DNA of 64,000 nt from positions 124,001 through 188,000 of the forward strand of contig DATETJ010000009.1 in NCBI GenBank assembly GCA_035283685.1. Direction: 5' to 3'. The DNA comes from Candidatus Bathyarchaeia archaeon. Its GTDB lineage: Archaea > Thermoproteota > Bathyarchaeia > Bathyarchaeales > Bathyarchaeaceae. Of the stretch, positions 18,750-27,153 are shown one piece after another (within the stretch, counting starts at the first letter, position 1; every line of letters begins with the position of its first letter). Made by a program: the position numbers and the translations under genes. Under the pieces are notes generated by a model that did not search any database, was not told where the DNA came from, and saw only the letters and a list, made by a program, of their open reading frames with translations.

Positions 18750-18952
18750 GCATTTTTCCATTTCTCCTTTCAATTTTATATCAGCGCCTCCCAGGAAGCA
18801 CCGGCTGCCCAAGAGGTTCTGAAAGCGCAATCCAACCATAAGGATTGCACTGGGAAACTAGGCTGTGGAAAAATACCTAAGCATTTTTCCCACGAGGGGA
18901 AAAACGACCATAAGACATAGAAAAACACGGGAATTTACCATTTCGTTGCCGA
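18750..18952 (-). promoter_or_regulatory. Duplicated ~200-nt leader element, copy B
   Basis: 203 bases, collinear with copy A at 12947-13148, ending about 50 bases ahead of the TTG at 18697. It has a perfect 7-bp GCAATCC/GGATTGC hairpin with the loop TTATGGTT, and an 8-bp tttttccc/gggaaaaa hairpin (18884-18891 with 18897-18904). The 54-base core (18793-18846) differs from copy A at 7 positions. At its 3' end an AAAGGAG and ATGGAAAAATGC are also present; the ATG motif is shared with copy A. Confidence 0.6.
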
Positions 18953-18988
18953 ACAGTATTTCTTTTACAGAAAAAGAAGGAATCTCAG

Positions 18989-21900
18989 CTATGTCAGAAG
19001 ATCTGGCGCCTTTTCTTTAACATACCTTCTAACCAACTCTTTCTCGTAATGAATTCTAGCCCTCAAAATATGTCCCCCTCTGCCCCTCTCCCCAAGAAAA
19101 GTCTCCAAGTCCACCAGCCCCTTCCTCTGCAACTCAGACAAACCATGACCCAAACGACCACCAGCTCCGTACAAACTCCTCTTAGACACCCCAGCTCCCT
19201 TAATGATCTGAGGAAAACTCCTCCAACCAGACTTCTCAACGCTTAATCTCTGCTTCACACAATCCTCGACAAAGGCGTCAACAAGATAGTTGAAAACAAC
19301 CTGAGACACCTTAGACTCAAACTTAACAACGGGAAGAATCTTAGCCTCTTCAACTGTAATCGTCTTGAAATTTCCCAGTTCATCAACGTAAACCACTTGA
19401 GGGGACAAGCTGACGCCGACGATGTCTGCGATCTGAACCCAGATGCTAACCGACTCCACAGAAAGAGGATCCAGTCTTTTACCCCTCATGTTCAACGAAG
19501 CACCCTCCAATGCGCAATAAGAAGGCACCCTCAGAACTTTACATCTAGGAGGCACAAGATCGTCTATCCTAACTAACAAGCCGGGTCTTTTGCCAACGTT
19601 GACCAAGTCAAGCTTGACCTCAAACTCTTCACTCGGGACAAATTCCTTTGGAACAGAAAAACTAGCCCTTATATTTACAGACTCAAAACCATTCAACCCT
19701 GCCGCCCTCCCTGTCAAATCCGGCGTCGATCGATTGATCGCGTCACGTACGGCTCTTGTCTCTTGAGATGTCAATAGAGTGCTCTTGACGACTGGGTCGT
19801 TGAGTTGTGACGCTACCGCTTCTATAAGAGCTATTGCCTTGACATAATGCTCGTTGGCTTTTCGTGCGTTCCCGTGTTTCTCCTCCAAGAGACCAAAAAA
19901 ATAATGGATTTGCCAGAGCTGGGTTGGGCTGCCCATCTGCTGCGCCAAATTCAAAGCCTCCTCTATCAACTTGACTGCTTCCTCTATGTTGCCCATTTTC
20001 GCGAGCACTTCAGCCTTTAACCTAAGGCCCTGGGCTACGTACTTCTTTGCGCCAGCCTTCTTAGATATGGCTAGGGAACCTTCGGCAAATTCTAGTGCTT
20101 GATGGCAATCGCCTCTTGCCAGTGCAATCACTCCGCGACCGAGGAGTATGCGAGTTTCGATGCGCCACCAGCCCACTCGATGTTGTTGATACTGGGTGAT
20201 TACTTCTCTGAAGTATTTTTCTGCGTTCTCGTAGTCATTCTTGTACAAATAATCCATTCCTAAGTTTAACAAGGACATAGGCACTGCACCACTTGCCCTG
20301 CTTTTTTGGTGTCCTCTAGCATTCTCTATTGCTTCGTTATTGTATTTCAAGGCAAGTTCGACGTTTGATAAGTCATGATAAATCCAACCGAGAGTGTTGA
20401 GGATCATGCAAAATAGAGACACATCACCATAATCCCGGGCGAGTTGAAGAGACCTCCGCCCAGTTGAGATGGCTTCATTGTATTCTCCTCTACCCGCAAG
20501 AACCATGCTCAAGAACCATAATTTGTACATTGTTAAAGGGATGCTACCGACTTCTTCTGCTAACGCAAGTGCTTTGTTGAGGTTTTCCTCAGCTTGATTG
20601 AATTCGCCTTTCCAGTTATAGTAGAATCCGAGCGTCTGGAGATTGCCGGCCTCGGTGATTCTGTCACCAACTTCTTTGCATATCCTAGAAGACTCTTCAA
20701 GCCGCACGCGGGCTTCATCTATTGTATCCAGCCCCCACACAAGTGCATAGCCAATCGCTCCTAGACTTCTAGCTTCTAGAGGTTTGTTGCCTGTTCTTCT
20801 AGCCGTTTCAAGCGCTGTTGTAAGATGCCGCATAGCTTCTTCCATTTCTCCGAAATATGTCTCATAAGAGCTACCTAACCAATAGTGTGCTTCTGCGATC
20901 ATTGATTCGTCCTTGACGTTTGTTGCATTTTGCAGCATGGAATTGAAATCGCATCTGGCTTTCGTCTTTTCATCTTGGTTCAGCCAAGCTATGCCTCTGT
21001 TTTTGTAGATTTTAGCAAGGTTTTCGCTTGTGCCAAGGCTTGGGGTTTTTTGAGCGGTCTCTAATGCTTCATTTAGATAATCTATCGCTTGTGCATTTGC
21101 ATGAATATTTGCAGCTTTTTCACCAAGTTTAAGGAGGTATTCAAACGCTTTTTCGGAAACACCCCCTTCGATAGAGTGAAGAACCATGTCTGCCATGTAA
21201 CCGTCCGTGATTTGTTTAGTGAGGGCTTGTTCAATACAATGCGCAATTTTGAGATGGTAAATCCTCCTAAGTTCGGTGGGCAGACTTCCGTAGATGACTT
21301 CTCTAATTTTGTGATGCGTGAACTCAAATTCAGAATCGATTGAATGTATTAATCGATGTTTCTGCTCAAGTTCAACCAGCATTCGCAAAACATCGGCTAC
21401 ATCTACTGTCAATGCTCTACTCAAAATGTCGGGGGTGAAAGAATGGCCACAAACGGCAGCGACGTCCAAAAGCTTCCTTTTTTCGCGATCTAGTCTTACA
21501 AATCTTCGAGTGATAACTTCGTGGACCTTGGAAGGTATCCCCATTTTTTCCATTGAACCAGTGAGTGTCCAGCGTTCATCTATCTTTGAAAGGTGACCTT
21601 CATCTGCAAGCATGTTGAGTATTTCAATTGCGAACAAGGGGTTGCCTTCGGTTTCTTCAAAAAGCTTTTCCTCGAATTTCTCATTCAACGATGAGCGAAA
21701 AATCGACTTTAAAAGCTCCGGGAAATCATTTCGCCTTAAACGGGTCAACTCCATTTCGGTCAGAAGGTCTTCTCGGCTCATTGAGAACATAGTTTCTTCT
21801 AGGGGATGAGGTCTCTCTCCCTCAGCATGAGCAAGTTCTTCCAGCCTGTATGTTCCAATGATGAGAAGCCGAGAGTTTCTGCATTCTCTTGACAAGTAGT

Positions 21901-22459
21901 GAAGCAAAGCTAGGCTTAATGGATCTGCCCAATGCAAATCATCCAAGAACAAAATCAGAGGCTCTTGGGCAGATAGCTGAAGAAGAACTCTTGCGGCTGC
22001 TTCAAAGGTTCTATCTCTCTCGATTTGAGGAGTCAAATATGGTTCATGTTTCTTAGGTTCCTGCGCAAATTCCGAATCCTCAAACCATCCAGTGGTTCTC
22101 AACTGCTTCGATATAACGGATTTCGTTTTTCCATCGCTTATGGCGGATATGTAACTGTTGAAGGCCTCTCTGAAAGGAAAATAAGGGATGTTTGCCTCGC
22201 TTAAGCACCAACCTGCAAAAATCCCTGTTCCCTTCTTCTTCGCAAGAGTCAGAAACTCGTTGGCAAGTCTAGTCTTTCCGACCCCAGCCTCTCCAGAAAT
22301 AAACACCGTAGTTCCTTTTCCATTCAAAGCAGAATAAAGATGCTGCGTAAGTTGCTCAATTTCATGATCCCTACCGACCAGTGCTGGCTCAGCAGGGAGT
22401 CTAGACATGCCATAACCCATTAGAAAAAGCCACGAACTCTCTGAAAAGGTTTGTCCCAT
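18989..22459 (-). CDS. AAA ATPase-TPR regulator with C-terminal winged helix
   Basis: 1156 residues from the ATG at 22459; ATGs at 22420 and 22408 are also possible and none has a ribosome-binding site. An AAA_16/STAND-type ATPase is present (Walker A GEAGVGKT at 56-63, Walker B LILFLDDLHW near 168), followed by helical arms and about ten TPR units (about 430-880). A beta domain of about 100 residues follows (about 925-1035), then a basic winged-helix-like C-terminus (GVSKRSLYGAGGRLGHGL, LSELQRKGLVDLETF). The layout resembles MalT-like STAND transcription regulators, in which ligand binding on the TPRs releases the ATPase. It lies directly upstream of, and co-oriented with, the two secreted-protein genes, so it may regulate them; this is inference. 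Confidence 0.85.
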   Translation of the reverse strand: MGQTFSESSWLFLMGYGMSRLPAEPALVGRDHEIEQLTQHLYSALNGKGTTVFISGEAGVGKTRLANEFLTLAKKKGTGIFAGWCLSEANIPYFPFREAFNSYISAISDGKTKSVISKQLRTTGWFEDSEFAQEPKKHEPYLTPQIERDRTFEAAARVLLQLSAQEPLILFLDDLHWADPLSLALLHYLSRECRNSRLLIIGTYRLEELAHAEGERPHPLEETMFSMSREDLLTEMELTRLRRNDFPELLKSIFRSSLNEKFEEKLFEETEGNPLFAIEILNMLADEGHLSKIDERWTLTGSMEKMGIPSKVHEVITRRFVRLDREKRKLLDVAAVCGHSFTPDILSRALTVDVADVLRMLVELEQKHRLIHSIDSEFEFTHHKIREVIYGSLPTELRRIYHLKIAHCIEQALTKQITDGYMADMVLHSIEGGVSEKAFEYLLKLGEKAANIHANAQAIDYLNEALETAQKTPSLGTSENLAKIYKNRGIAWLNQDEKTKARCDFNSMLQNATNVKDESMIAEAHYWLGSSYETYFGEMEEAMRHLTTALETARRTGNKPLEARSLGAIGYALVWGLDTIDEARVRLEESSRICKEVGDRITEAGNLQTLGFYYNWKGEFNQAEENLNKALALAEEVGSIPLTMYKLWFLSMVLAGRGEYNEAISTGRRSLQLARDYGDVSLFCMILNTLGWIYHDLSNVELALKYNNEAIENARGHQKSRASGAVPMSLLNLGMDYLYKNDYENAEKYFREVITQYQQHRVGWWRIETRILLGRGVIALARGDCHQALEFAEGSLAISKKAGAKKYVAQGLRLKAEVLAKMGNIEEAVKLIEEALNLAQQMGSPTQLWQIHYFFGLLEEKHGNARKANEHYVKAIALIEAVASQLNDPVVKSTLLTSQETRAVRDAINRSTPDLTGRAAGLNGFESVNIRASFSVPKEFVPSEEFEVKLDLVNVGKRPGLLVRIDDLVPPRCKVLRVPSYCALEGASLNMRGKRLDPLSVESVSIWVQIADIVGVSLSPQVVYVDELGNFKTITVEEAKILPVVKFESKVSQVVFNYLVDAFVEDCVKQRLSVEKSGWRSFPQIIKGAGVSKRSLYGAGGRLGHGLSELQRKGLVDLETFLGERGRGGHILRARIHYEKELVRRYVKEKAPDLLT

Positions 22460-22546
22460 GTTTCAAACCATTCAAGAAACCTGAAGACTTGCTTCAATTC
22501 TCATTTCGGCTCCAACTTCTCGTCAGGAGTCTGATTCCACGAAAAA

Positions 22547-22572
22547 TGGCGCCCTGGCCGGGATTTTCAAAC
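22547..22572 (-). other. Possible tRNA 3'-end remnant
   Basis: On the minus strand the sequence ends ATCCCGGCCAGGGCGCCA, resembling a tRNA T-arm 3' half, acceptor strand and CCA. It shares the 11-base string ggccgggattt (plus strand 22556-22566) with the tRNA-Glu gene. No matching 5' half is visible upstream, so it is not a functional tRNA. It could be the scar of an integration into a tRNA gene, or chance. Confidence 0.25.
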
Positions 22573-23604
22573 AGTGGTCCATTTGTCAGGAGTATCTTTG
22601 TTTCGTTGTTTTATTTTTAGTCCTAGCCAGATGAGTCCGATTGCGAAGGCTAGGGCTACGAGGCTCATGCCCGCCGTGACGTCCTTTCGGCTCTTGTCAA
22701 GCTCCTGCAACGGAGCAAACACAAGGAAAAACGTTAACGCTCCACTGCACAAGGCGAAAACATGCATGTCACTTGCCTTTTCACCCCAGTTGAAACGTTT
22801 GAGAAAAATGAACATCAAGAAGATGAGAAGTGGACCATACAGCATTGCAACAGGCCAAGGAACAAGATAAGGCGAAGAATAGAAACCGAGAAAGAAAGCA
22901 AAGCCAGCCACAGCAGCCACAATCCAAAGCACAATGGTCTTTGGTAAAGCCTTCTGACCGTGCATTCCCCAATCGGCAGGAAGCCTTCTAGCTAGGTAAA
23001 CAAATACAAGCATTATGGCTATTCCGAACAGGTATTGAGGCAGCGGCGTCCAATAATTCATCATAGTCGAGAAGAGAAACACCCCGAACACGGTAACCGC
23101 AGTCAACACTATGAGAAGTGCACCGAACACCTTTTTCCCAACCCAGCTCTCATCACGACGCTGAGGACAAGCCAAGTCAACCAAGAGAATCGGAATGGTT
23201 ATGCTGAAGACAGCGTGGTAAATCGTCAACATTTCAGCCCAAACCCAGTTGACGCCTAACCACCGTCCGTATACAGCCATCGGACCCAAATCAACCCAGA
23301 ACGGGCTGAACCAGCTCGTAACCAGCAACCCCTCTTCAAGCACACCGTAGGCTGCACCCAGCAGTAGAGTTGAGCCAACGCCTTTCTTCCACCGCACCGT
23401 CAACTCGCGAATAATCACGGCGCCACTGCCGTACAAACAAACAATCATTAGAAAGCCAAAGGGAGTGAAAAACTCGGCAGGCGGTGCTGAACCCGAAAGA
23501 AGTTCACCGATAGCTGGCGACAACAAGAAAAGCGCAAGCGCAGGCGGAAAACGCAGCCTCAACCTCTTGACTCCATGGAACTGCAACGAAAACTGATGTC
23601 TCAC
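22567..23604 (-). CDS. Polytopic membrane protein, hypothetical
   Basis: About 345 residues with 9-10 predicted transmembrane helices. An EEGLLVTSWF motif lies in one of the early helices, which recalls the EE motif of CPBP-type intramembrane proteases, but the later His/Asn motifs of that family are not evident. The start is unresolved. The frame stays open to 23697, where it would overlap tatD. AAGGAG occurs at the complement of 23606-23611, directly against the GTG at 23604, and a TTG at 23586 is another option. A TATA-like ttaataaagg near 23623-23632 supports a start in this zone. It is divergent from tatD. Function unknown. Confidence 0.7.
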   Translation of the reverse strand: MRHQFSLQFHGVKRLRLRFPPALALFLLSPAIGELLSGSAPPAEFFTPFGFLMIVCLYGSGAVIIRELTVRWKKGVGSTLLLGAAYGVLEEGLLVTSWFSPFWVDLGPMAVYGRWLGVNWVWAEMLTIYHAVFSITIPILLVDLACPQRRDESWVGKKVFGALLIVLTAVTVFGVFLFSTMMNYWTPLPQYLFGIAIMLVFVYLARRLPADWGMHGQKALPKTIVLWIVAAVAGFAFFLGFYSSPYLVPWPVAMLYGPLLIFLMFIFLKRFNWGEKASDMHVFALCSGALTFFLVFAPLQELDKSRKDVTAGMSLVALAFAIGLIWLGLKIKQRNKDTPDKWTTV

Positions 23605-23670
23605 TCTCCTTGTATAGCCTTTATTAACCAAAAATCCATTTTCATTTTCTAAAAAGGGCGAAGAACAACC

Positions 23671-24447
23671 ATGAAATTCGTCGACGCACACATCCACCTC
23701 TCAGATCCAGAATACAACGGAAAAATCCCAGCGATTATCGAAGACGCCAAACAAACAGGCATCGTAGCCCTAGTCTCAAACAGCATGAACTTAGAAACCA
23801 GCAAAACCAGCCTCAGACTAGCCCAAGAACACCCAAGCATGGTCAACGCAGCTCTAGGCATTCACCCGCGGAACGCCAACCAACTAGCACCAAACGAACT
23901 TGAACAAACCATAAACCTCATTCAACAAAACAAAGAAAAAGTAACCGCAATAGGAGAGATAGGCTTAGACCCCCAATACGCCAAACGAAGAGAGCAGAAG
24001 AATGCACAGGCAACAGTCTTCCACGAAATGCTAAAGGCCGCTGAAAGACTAGAGCTTCCCGTCATCGTTCACTCAAGATGGAGCGCCCAGAAAATTCTCG
24101 ACACACTGCCTTCTTACACAATAAAAGGTGTCCTGTGGCACTGGTTCAGCGGTCCAGTCGAGCTCTTGCCAAAAATCGTTGAACGCGGAGACTATGTCTC
24201 CGAAGGACCACCAGCCGCATTTTCGGAAAGAATACAAGAAATTGTTCGAACTGTCCCATTGGAACGTCTTCTAACGGAAACTGATGGACCAGTTCGGTAC
24301 TATGGTCCCTTTGAGCACAAGCCAACCACGCCGGCGTTCATTCCAGAAGTCATAAGGGCAATGGCGCGCGTCAAGGAAGTGGAAGAGAGAAAGGTCATCG
24401 AGCAGATTCTGAGCAACTTCACAGATCTATTCAATATAGCCCTCTGA
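23671..24447 (+). CDS. TatD-family metal-dependent hydrolase
   Basis: 258 residues. The TIM-barrel metallohydrolase signatures are present: VDAHIHLSDPEY at the N-terminus (HxH metal ligands), ALGIHPRN, a catalytic Glu in AIGEIGLDPQYA, PVIVHSR, LWHWFSG and LLTETDGP (Asp ligand). Family members act as 3'-5' DNA/RNA exonucleases or on related phosphoesters. The length is typical. It is divergent from the membrane protein at 22567 and followed by a 250-base gap before r-protein S17e. Confidence 0.9.
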   Translation: MKFVDAHIHLSDPEYNGKIPAIIEDAKQTGIVALVSNSMNLETSKTSLRLAQEHPSMVNAALGIHPRNANQLAPNELEQTINLIQQNKEKVTAIGEIGLDPQYAKRREQKNAQATVFHEMLKAAERLELPVIVHSRWSAQKILDTLPSYTIKGVLWHWFSGPVELLPKIVERGDYVSEGPPAAFSERIQEIVRTVPLERLLTETDGPVRYYGPFEHKPTTPAFIPEVIRAMARVKEVEERKVIEQILSNFTDLFNIAL

Positions 24448-24704
24448 ATAGCTTTGAATTGCGGGTGCCAATGTTGCAAAGCCACAAACCAGCAATGAAA
24501 AGCAAAGGGATAGTCGAAATGTCACAGAAATCCGTTGCGCAAAACTTCAGATCAAGGAAAACTACAGAGTCTTGTCGATCAACGAACCACTCTTAGAAAA
24601 GGCTGTCAAGTTGTTTGGTGAAAGCTAAACGCTTATGACTAAGTAAGCCATAAAAGGTGCCAAGAACACAACAGTTCGCCAACACAATGAGGTTGAGCCG
24701 GTAT

Positions 24705-24950
24705 TTGGGTAAGGTTCGTCCAGAGAAAGTCAAGAAAGTCGCTAGGGAACTGGTGAAACGTTTCCCAGGCCAATTCACGACAGACTTCGAGAGCAATAAG
24801 AAAGTGCTCGCATCAAAAGCGACCATTTACTCGACTAAACTCAGAAACCTGATAGCCGGCTATGTAACAAGACTTCTCGTAATCGCAAAGGCAGCGGAAG
24901 CCGGCGAATCAGAAGAAGAAACTGAAGGCTCTGAGGAAGAAACAGACTAA
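24705..24950 (+). CDS. rps17e: 30S ribosomal protein S17e
   Basis: The conserved block GKVRPEKVKKVARELVKRF, then FTTDFESNKKVL and KLRNLIAGYVTRLL, identifies S17e. I favour the TTG at 24705, which gives the canonical (M)GKVRP N-terminus and has GAGGT about 10 bases upstream; an ATG at 24687 and a GTG at 24657 are also in frame. The product is about 81 residues with an acidic Glu-rich tail (EEETEGSEEETD) longer than usual. It is part of the small ribosomal subunit. Confidence 0.93.
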   Translation: MGKVRPEKVKKVARELVKRFPGQFTTDFESNKKVLASKATIYSTKLRNLIAGYVTRLLVIAKAAEAGESEEETEGSEEETD

Positions 24951-25002
24951 CTTCCTATCATGGTTCATTCTTGGAAACGCCCCTGGATGTTGAAGACTTC
25001 TC

Positions 25003-25866
25003 ATGCAAAAGCTAGGTTATAGGAGTCTATCCAGAGCCCAATATTCATTGACGGGCTTAGTGATATTCACCATAGGATTCCTCATAACTTTCAGCGCTCG
25101 CCTCTACCTATCCTCGACCCAAACGCCACAAACAGAGGCTGTTGGAGCTATCGACGCGATTGTTGAAGTTGCACTCAAGCTCAGTCTTGTTTTGATTCCT
25201 ATTCTTTTCATCAAGCTAATTCACCGGGAACCTCTGAACCGATTTGGCATTGCAGCGGGCAAAACGCCTTTCAAGCATTTGGCGATTGGGGCTTCCACAG
25301 CCCTGCTGTGGCTTTTCCTCAACTACCTAGCTTTGCTATCTATTTTCGGCTTCGACGTCATCACAATCAGAGGCTGGACATACGTGCAGTCACCTGCTTG
25401 GCTTTTCCAGTTCTTCCACCTCCTGACACTGAACAGCATAGGCGAGGAAATCGAAAGCAGGGCGTATCTGCAATCTGTGTTTTCGCGAGCAACAAGCATA
25501 AGAGGAGGCATAGCAGTTTCCGCAGTTTTGTTTGGTGTCGGCCACGTTCCCATAAATCTCTACATCTATCACTCCAGCGCAATGACAACTGTGTTCAATG
25601 TTACAGGCGCCGCAATCTTCGGCGTGGTAGCTGGCTACCTTTACGCAATCACGGGCAACATTCTGGCGTCCATATCTCTTCACAGCGTGTGGAACGTAAT
25701 GCAAGTATCTCTTCCATTGCAGATCGACATTCCGACAAGCACGTCTTTCATCATGTATGTCTTTACTGGCGCAGCAAGCCTCATAATACTGTTTATAATA
25801 CTCGCATTACTTATTCTGCTGCACAGACGTAAACCACATTGGCTCGTGAAAAGCGAGGCAACTTAA
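25003..25866 (+). CDS. CPBP-family intramembrane metalloprotease
   Basis: 287 residues with about eight transmembrane helices. The family motifs are complete: GEEIESRAYLQ (EExxxR) near residue 148, FGVGH near 180, and SLHSVWNV (HxxxN) near 230. CPBP/Abi proteins are membrane proteases; in eukaryotes the related Rce1 cleaves prenylated CAAX proteins, and in bacteria some act in bacteriocin immunity. Substrates here are unknown. The next gene begins 1 base after its stop, suggesting co-transcription. Confidence 0.9.
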   Translation: MQKLGYRSLSRAQYSLTGLVIFTIGFLITFSARLYLSSTQTPQTEAVGAIDAIVEVALKLSLVLIPILFIKLIHREPLNRFGIAAGKTPFKHLAIGASTALLWLFLNYLALLSIFGFDVITIRGWTYVQSPAWLFQFFHLLTLNSIGEEIESRAYLQSVFSRATSIRGGIAVSAVLFGVGHVPINLYIYHSSAMTTVFNVTGAAIFGVVAGYLYAITGNILASISLHSVWNVMQVSLPLQIDIPTSTSFIMYVFTGAASLIILFIILALLILLHRRKPHWLVKSEAT

Positions 25867-25867
25867 G

Positions 25868-26245
25868 ATGCCATTGATCAACAACTATCAAAAAGGCTGG
25901 GCGCTACGATACCTGCGCGAAGCCAAAGCTGAGTTGTCCGCAGCTCAGAAAACACCTTACATGGCGCCTGGATTGATTCTGGAAGCCATACGGAAGGCTC
26001 AGGCGGCTATCTACTACAGTCTGGGTGATCCACCGTCGATAGAAGCCATTGTAAGAGAGGCTGTCTTCAAGAAACAGCTTGTAAAAGAACCTGTCCTGCA
26101 CACCTTGGTTGAGATTGAGAGAACAGTGCAGGAGGTAGCCCAGATACCTGAGTCTGAAATGGAGAAAGCAATGAAGCATGCAGATGATATCGTCAAGGTC
26201 GCCTCGGACATTGTACAGCTGCTCACTGGCGAAAAATCAGATTAA
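25868..26245 (+). CDS. Small all-helical protein, HEPN-like
   Basis: 125 residues, almost entirely alpha-helical. The segment GLILEAIRKAQAAIYYSLGD resembles the second helix of HEPN-type proteins that pack as four-helix bundles, but the RxxxxH catalytic motif of HEPN RNases is absent. It may be a scaffold or a partner of the adjacent ParB/SerK-like protein. The start ATG is one base after the protease stop. Confidence 0.6.
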   Translation: MPLINNYQKGWALRYLREAKAELSAAQKTPYMAPGLILEAIRKAQAAIYYSLGDPPSIEAIVREAVFKKQLVKEPVLHTLVEIERTVQEVAQIPESEMEKAMKHADDIVKVASDIVQLLTGEKSD

Positions 26246-26255
26246 CAAGACTATC

Positions 26256-27149
26256 ATGCTATATTTGGTGACGGCTATTTTGCCCACGCCAGTTGCCTAC
26301 ATTGTCGCTGACAGAAGACTAGACCTGAGTATCGCAATACTCGATATAAGCATGCTCCATCTGCACGAGGAAACTATTCCGGAACTGATGAACTACCTAG
26401 CGCGCGCCATCAATGCTGACGCATACATCAAACATCCGATCATCGTGGACCAAAAGTCGCTGGTGGTCCTAGATGGAGTTCATCGAGTCGCGGCATTGGG
26501 CAAAATCGGAGTCAGGCGGGTCCCGGCGTGTCTTGTCGACTACGGCAACTCAGCGATTCAAGTGCTGAGCTGGTACAGAACCATAACAAACTCCTCAAAT
26601 GCCGACAAAATCCTCGGGCAAATTAAGAAAACAGACTGCACCTTAGAAAGTACCGAAGAAAAACCTGAACATTTGATCGGTGTTTCTCCCACGGTTGCCG
26701 CGCTTCTGTTTCGAAGCCAAACCTTTCTTGTTAACCATCCTTTCAGACACCTGCAAGAAGCCTACGACGTAATTGGACGCATTGAAGAACGGCTAACGGG
26801 TGCCGGGTTCAAGGTAAGGTACGAAGCTCAGCAGGATGCACTTGAGAACCTAAGGCGAAAATTAGCTTCCGCGGTGCTCTGCACTCCTACGATTAGCAAG
26901 GAGGAAATCATCAAATCAGCCCTGTCTAAGCGCATTTTCGCGTGGAAAGCCACAAGGCACGTCATTCCAGCCCGACCCTTGAGCGTGAATGCGCCTCTTA
27001 TCCTCTTGAGAGACAGAAATAAATCCTTATCCCAAGTTAACGACGGTCTGAGACACCTACTGAAGGAAAGGAAACTACGACGGTTGCCTGCGGGAAGCGT
27101 TGTCGACGGTAGAAGATACGAAGAAGAACTGTATGTCTTCGAGGAATGA
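26256..27149 (+). CDS. ParB/sulfiredoxin-fold protein, SerK-like
   Basis: About 297 residues from the ATG at 26256; the frame is open back to 26178, inside the preceding gene. The first third carries a ParB-like core: HPIIVDQKSLVVLDGVHRVAA with DGxHR, then GVRRVPACLVDY and a Trp-Tyr-Arg (SWYR). This matches the archaeal free-serine kinase family (SerK, described in Thermococcus) better than plasmid ParB, because there is no HTH. The rest is a region of unknown fold. If a kinase, it would make O-phosphoserine from serine and ADP. The following ThiS/MoaD-like gene starts 5 bases after the stop. Confidence 0.65.
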   Translation: MLYLVTAILPTPVAYIVADRRLDLSIAILDISMLHLHEETIPELMNYLARAINADAYIKHPIIVDQKSLVVLDGVHRVAALGKIGVRRVPACLVDYGNSAIQVLSWYRTITNSSNADKILGQIKKTDCTLESTEEKPEHLIGVSPTVAALLFRSQTFLVNHPFRHLQEAYDVIGRIEERLTGAGFKVRYEAQQDALENLRRKLASAVLCTPTISKEEIIKSALSKRIFAWKATRHVIPARPLSVNAPLILLRDRNKSLSQVNDGLRHLLKERKLRRLPAGSVVDGRRYEEELYVFEE

Positions 27150-27153
27150 AATC

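Noticed and set aside
12947-18952. Assignment of the duplicated leader to a known riboswitch (c-di-GMP, cobalamin, TPP, fluoride)
   Set aside because: The conserved strings do not match the consensus cores that I know for these classes.
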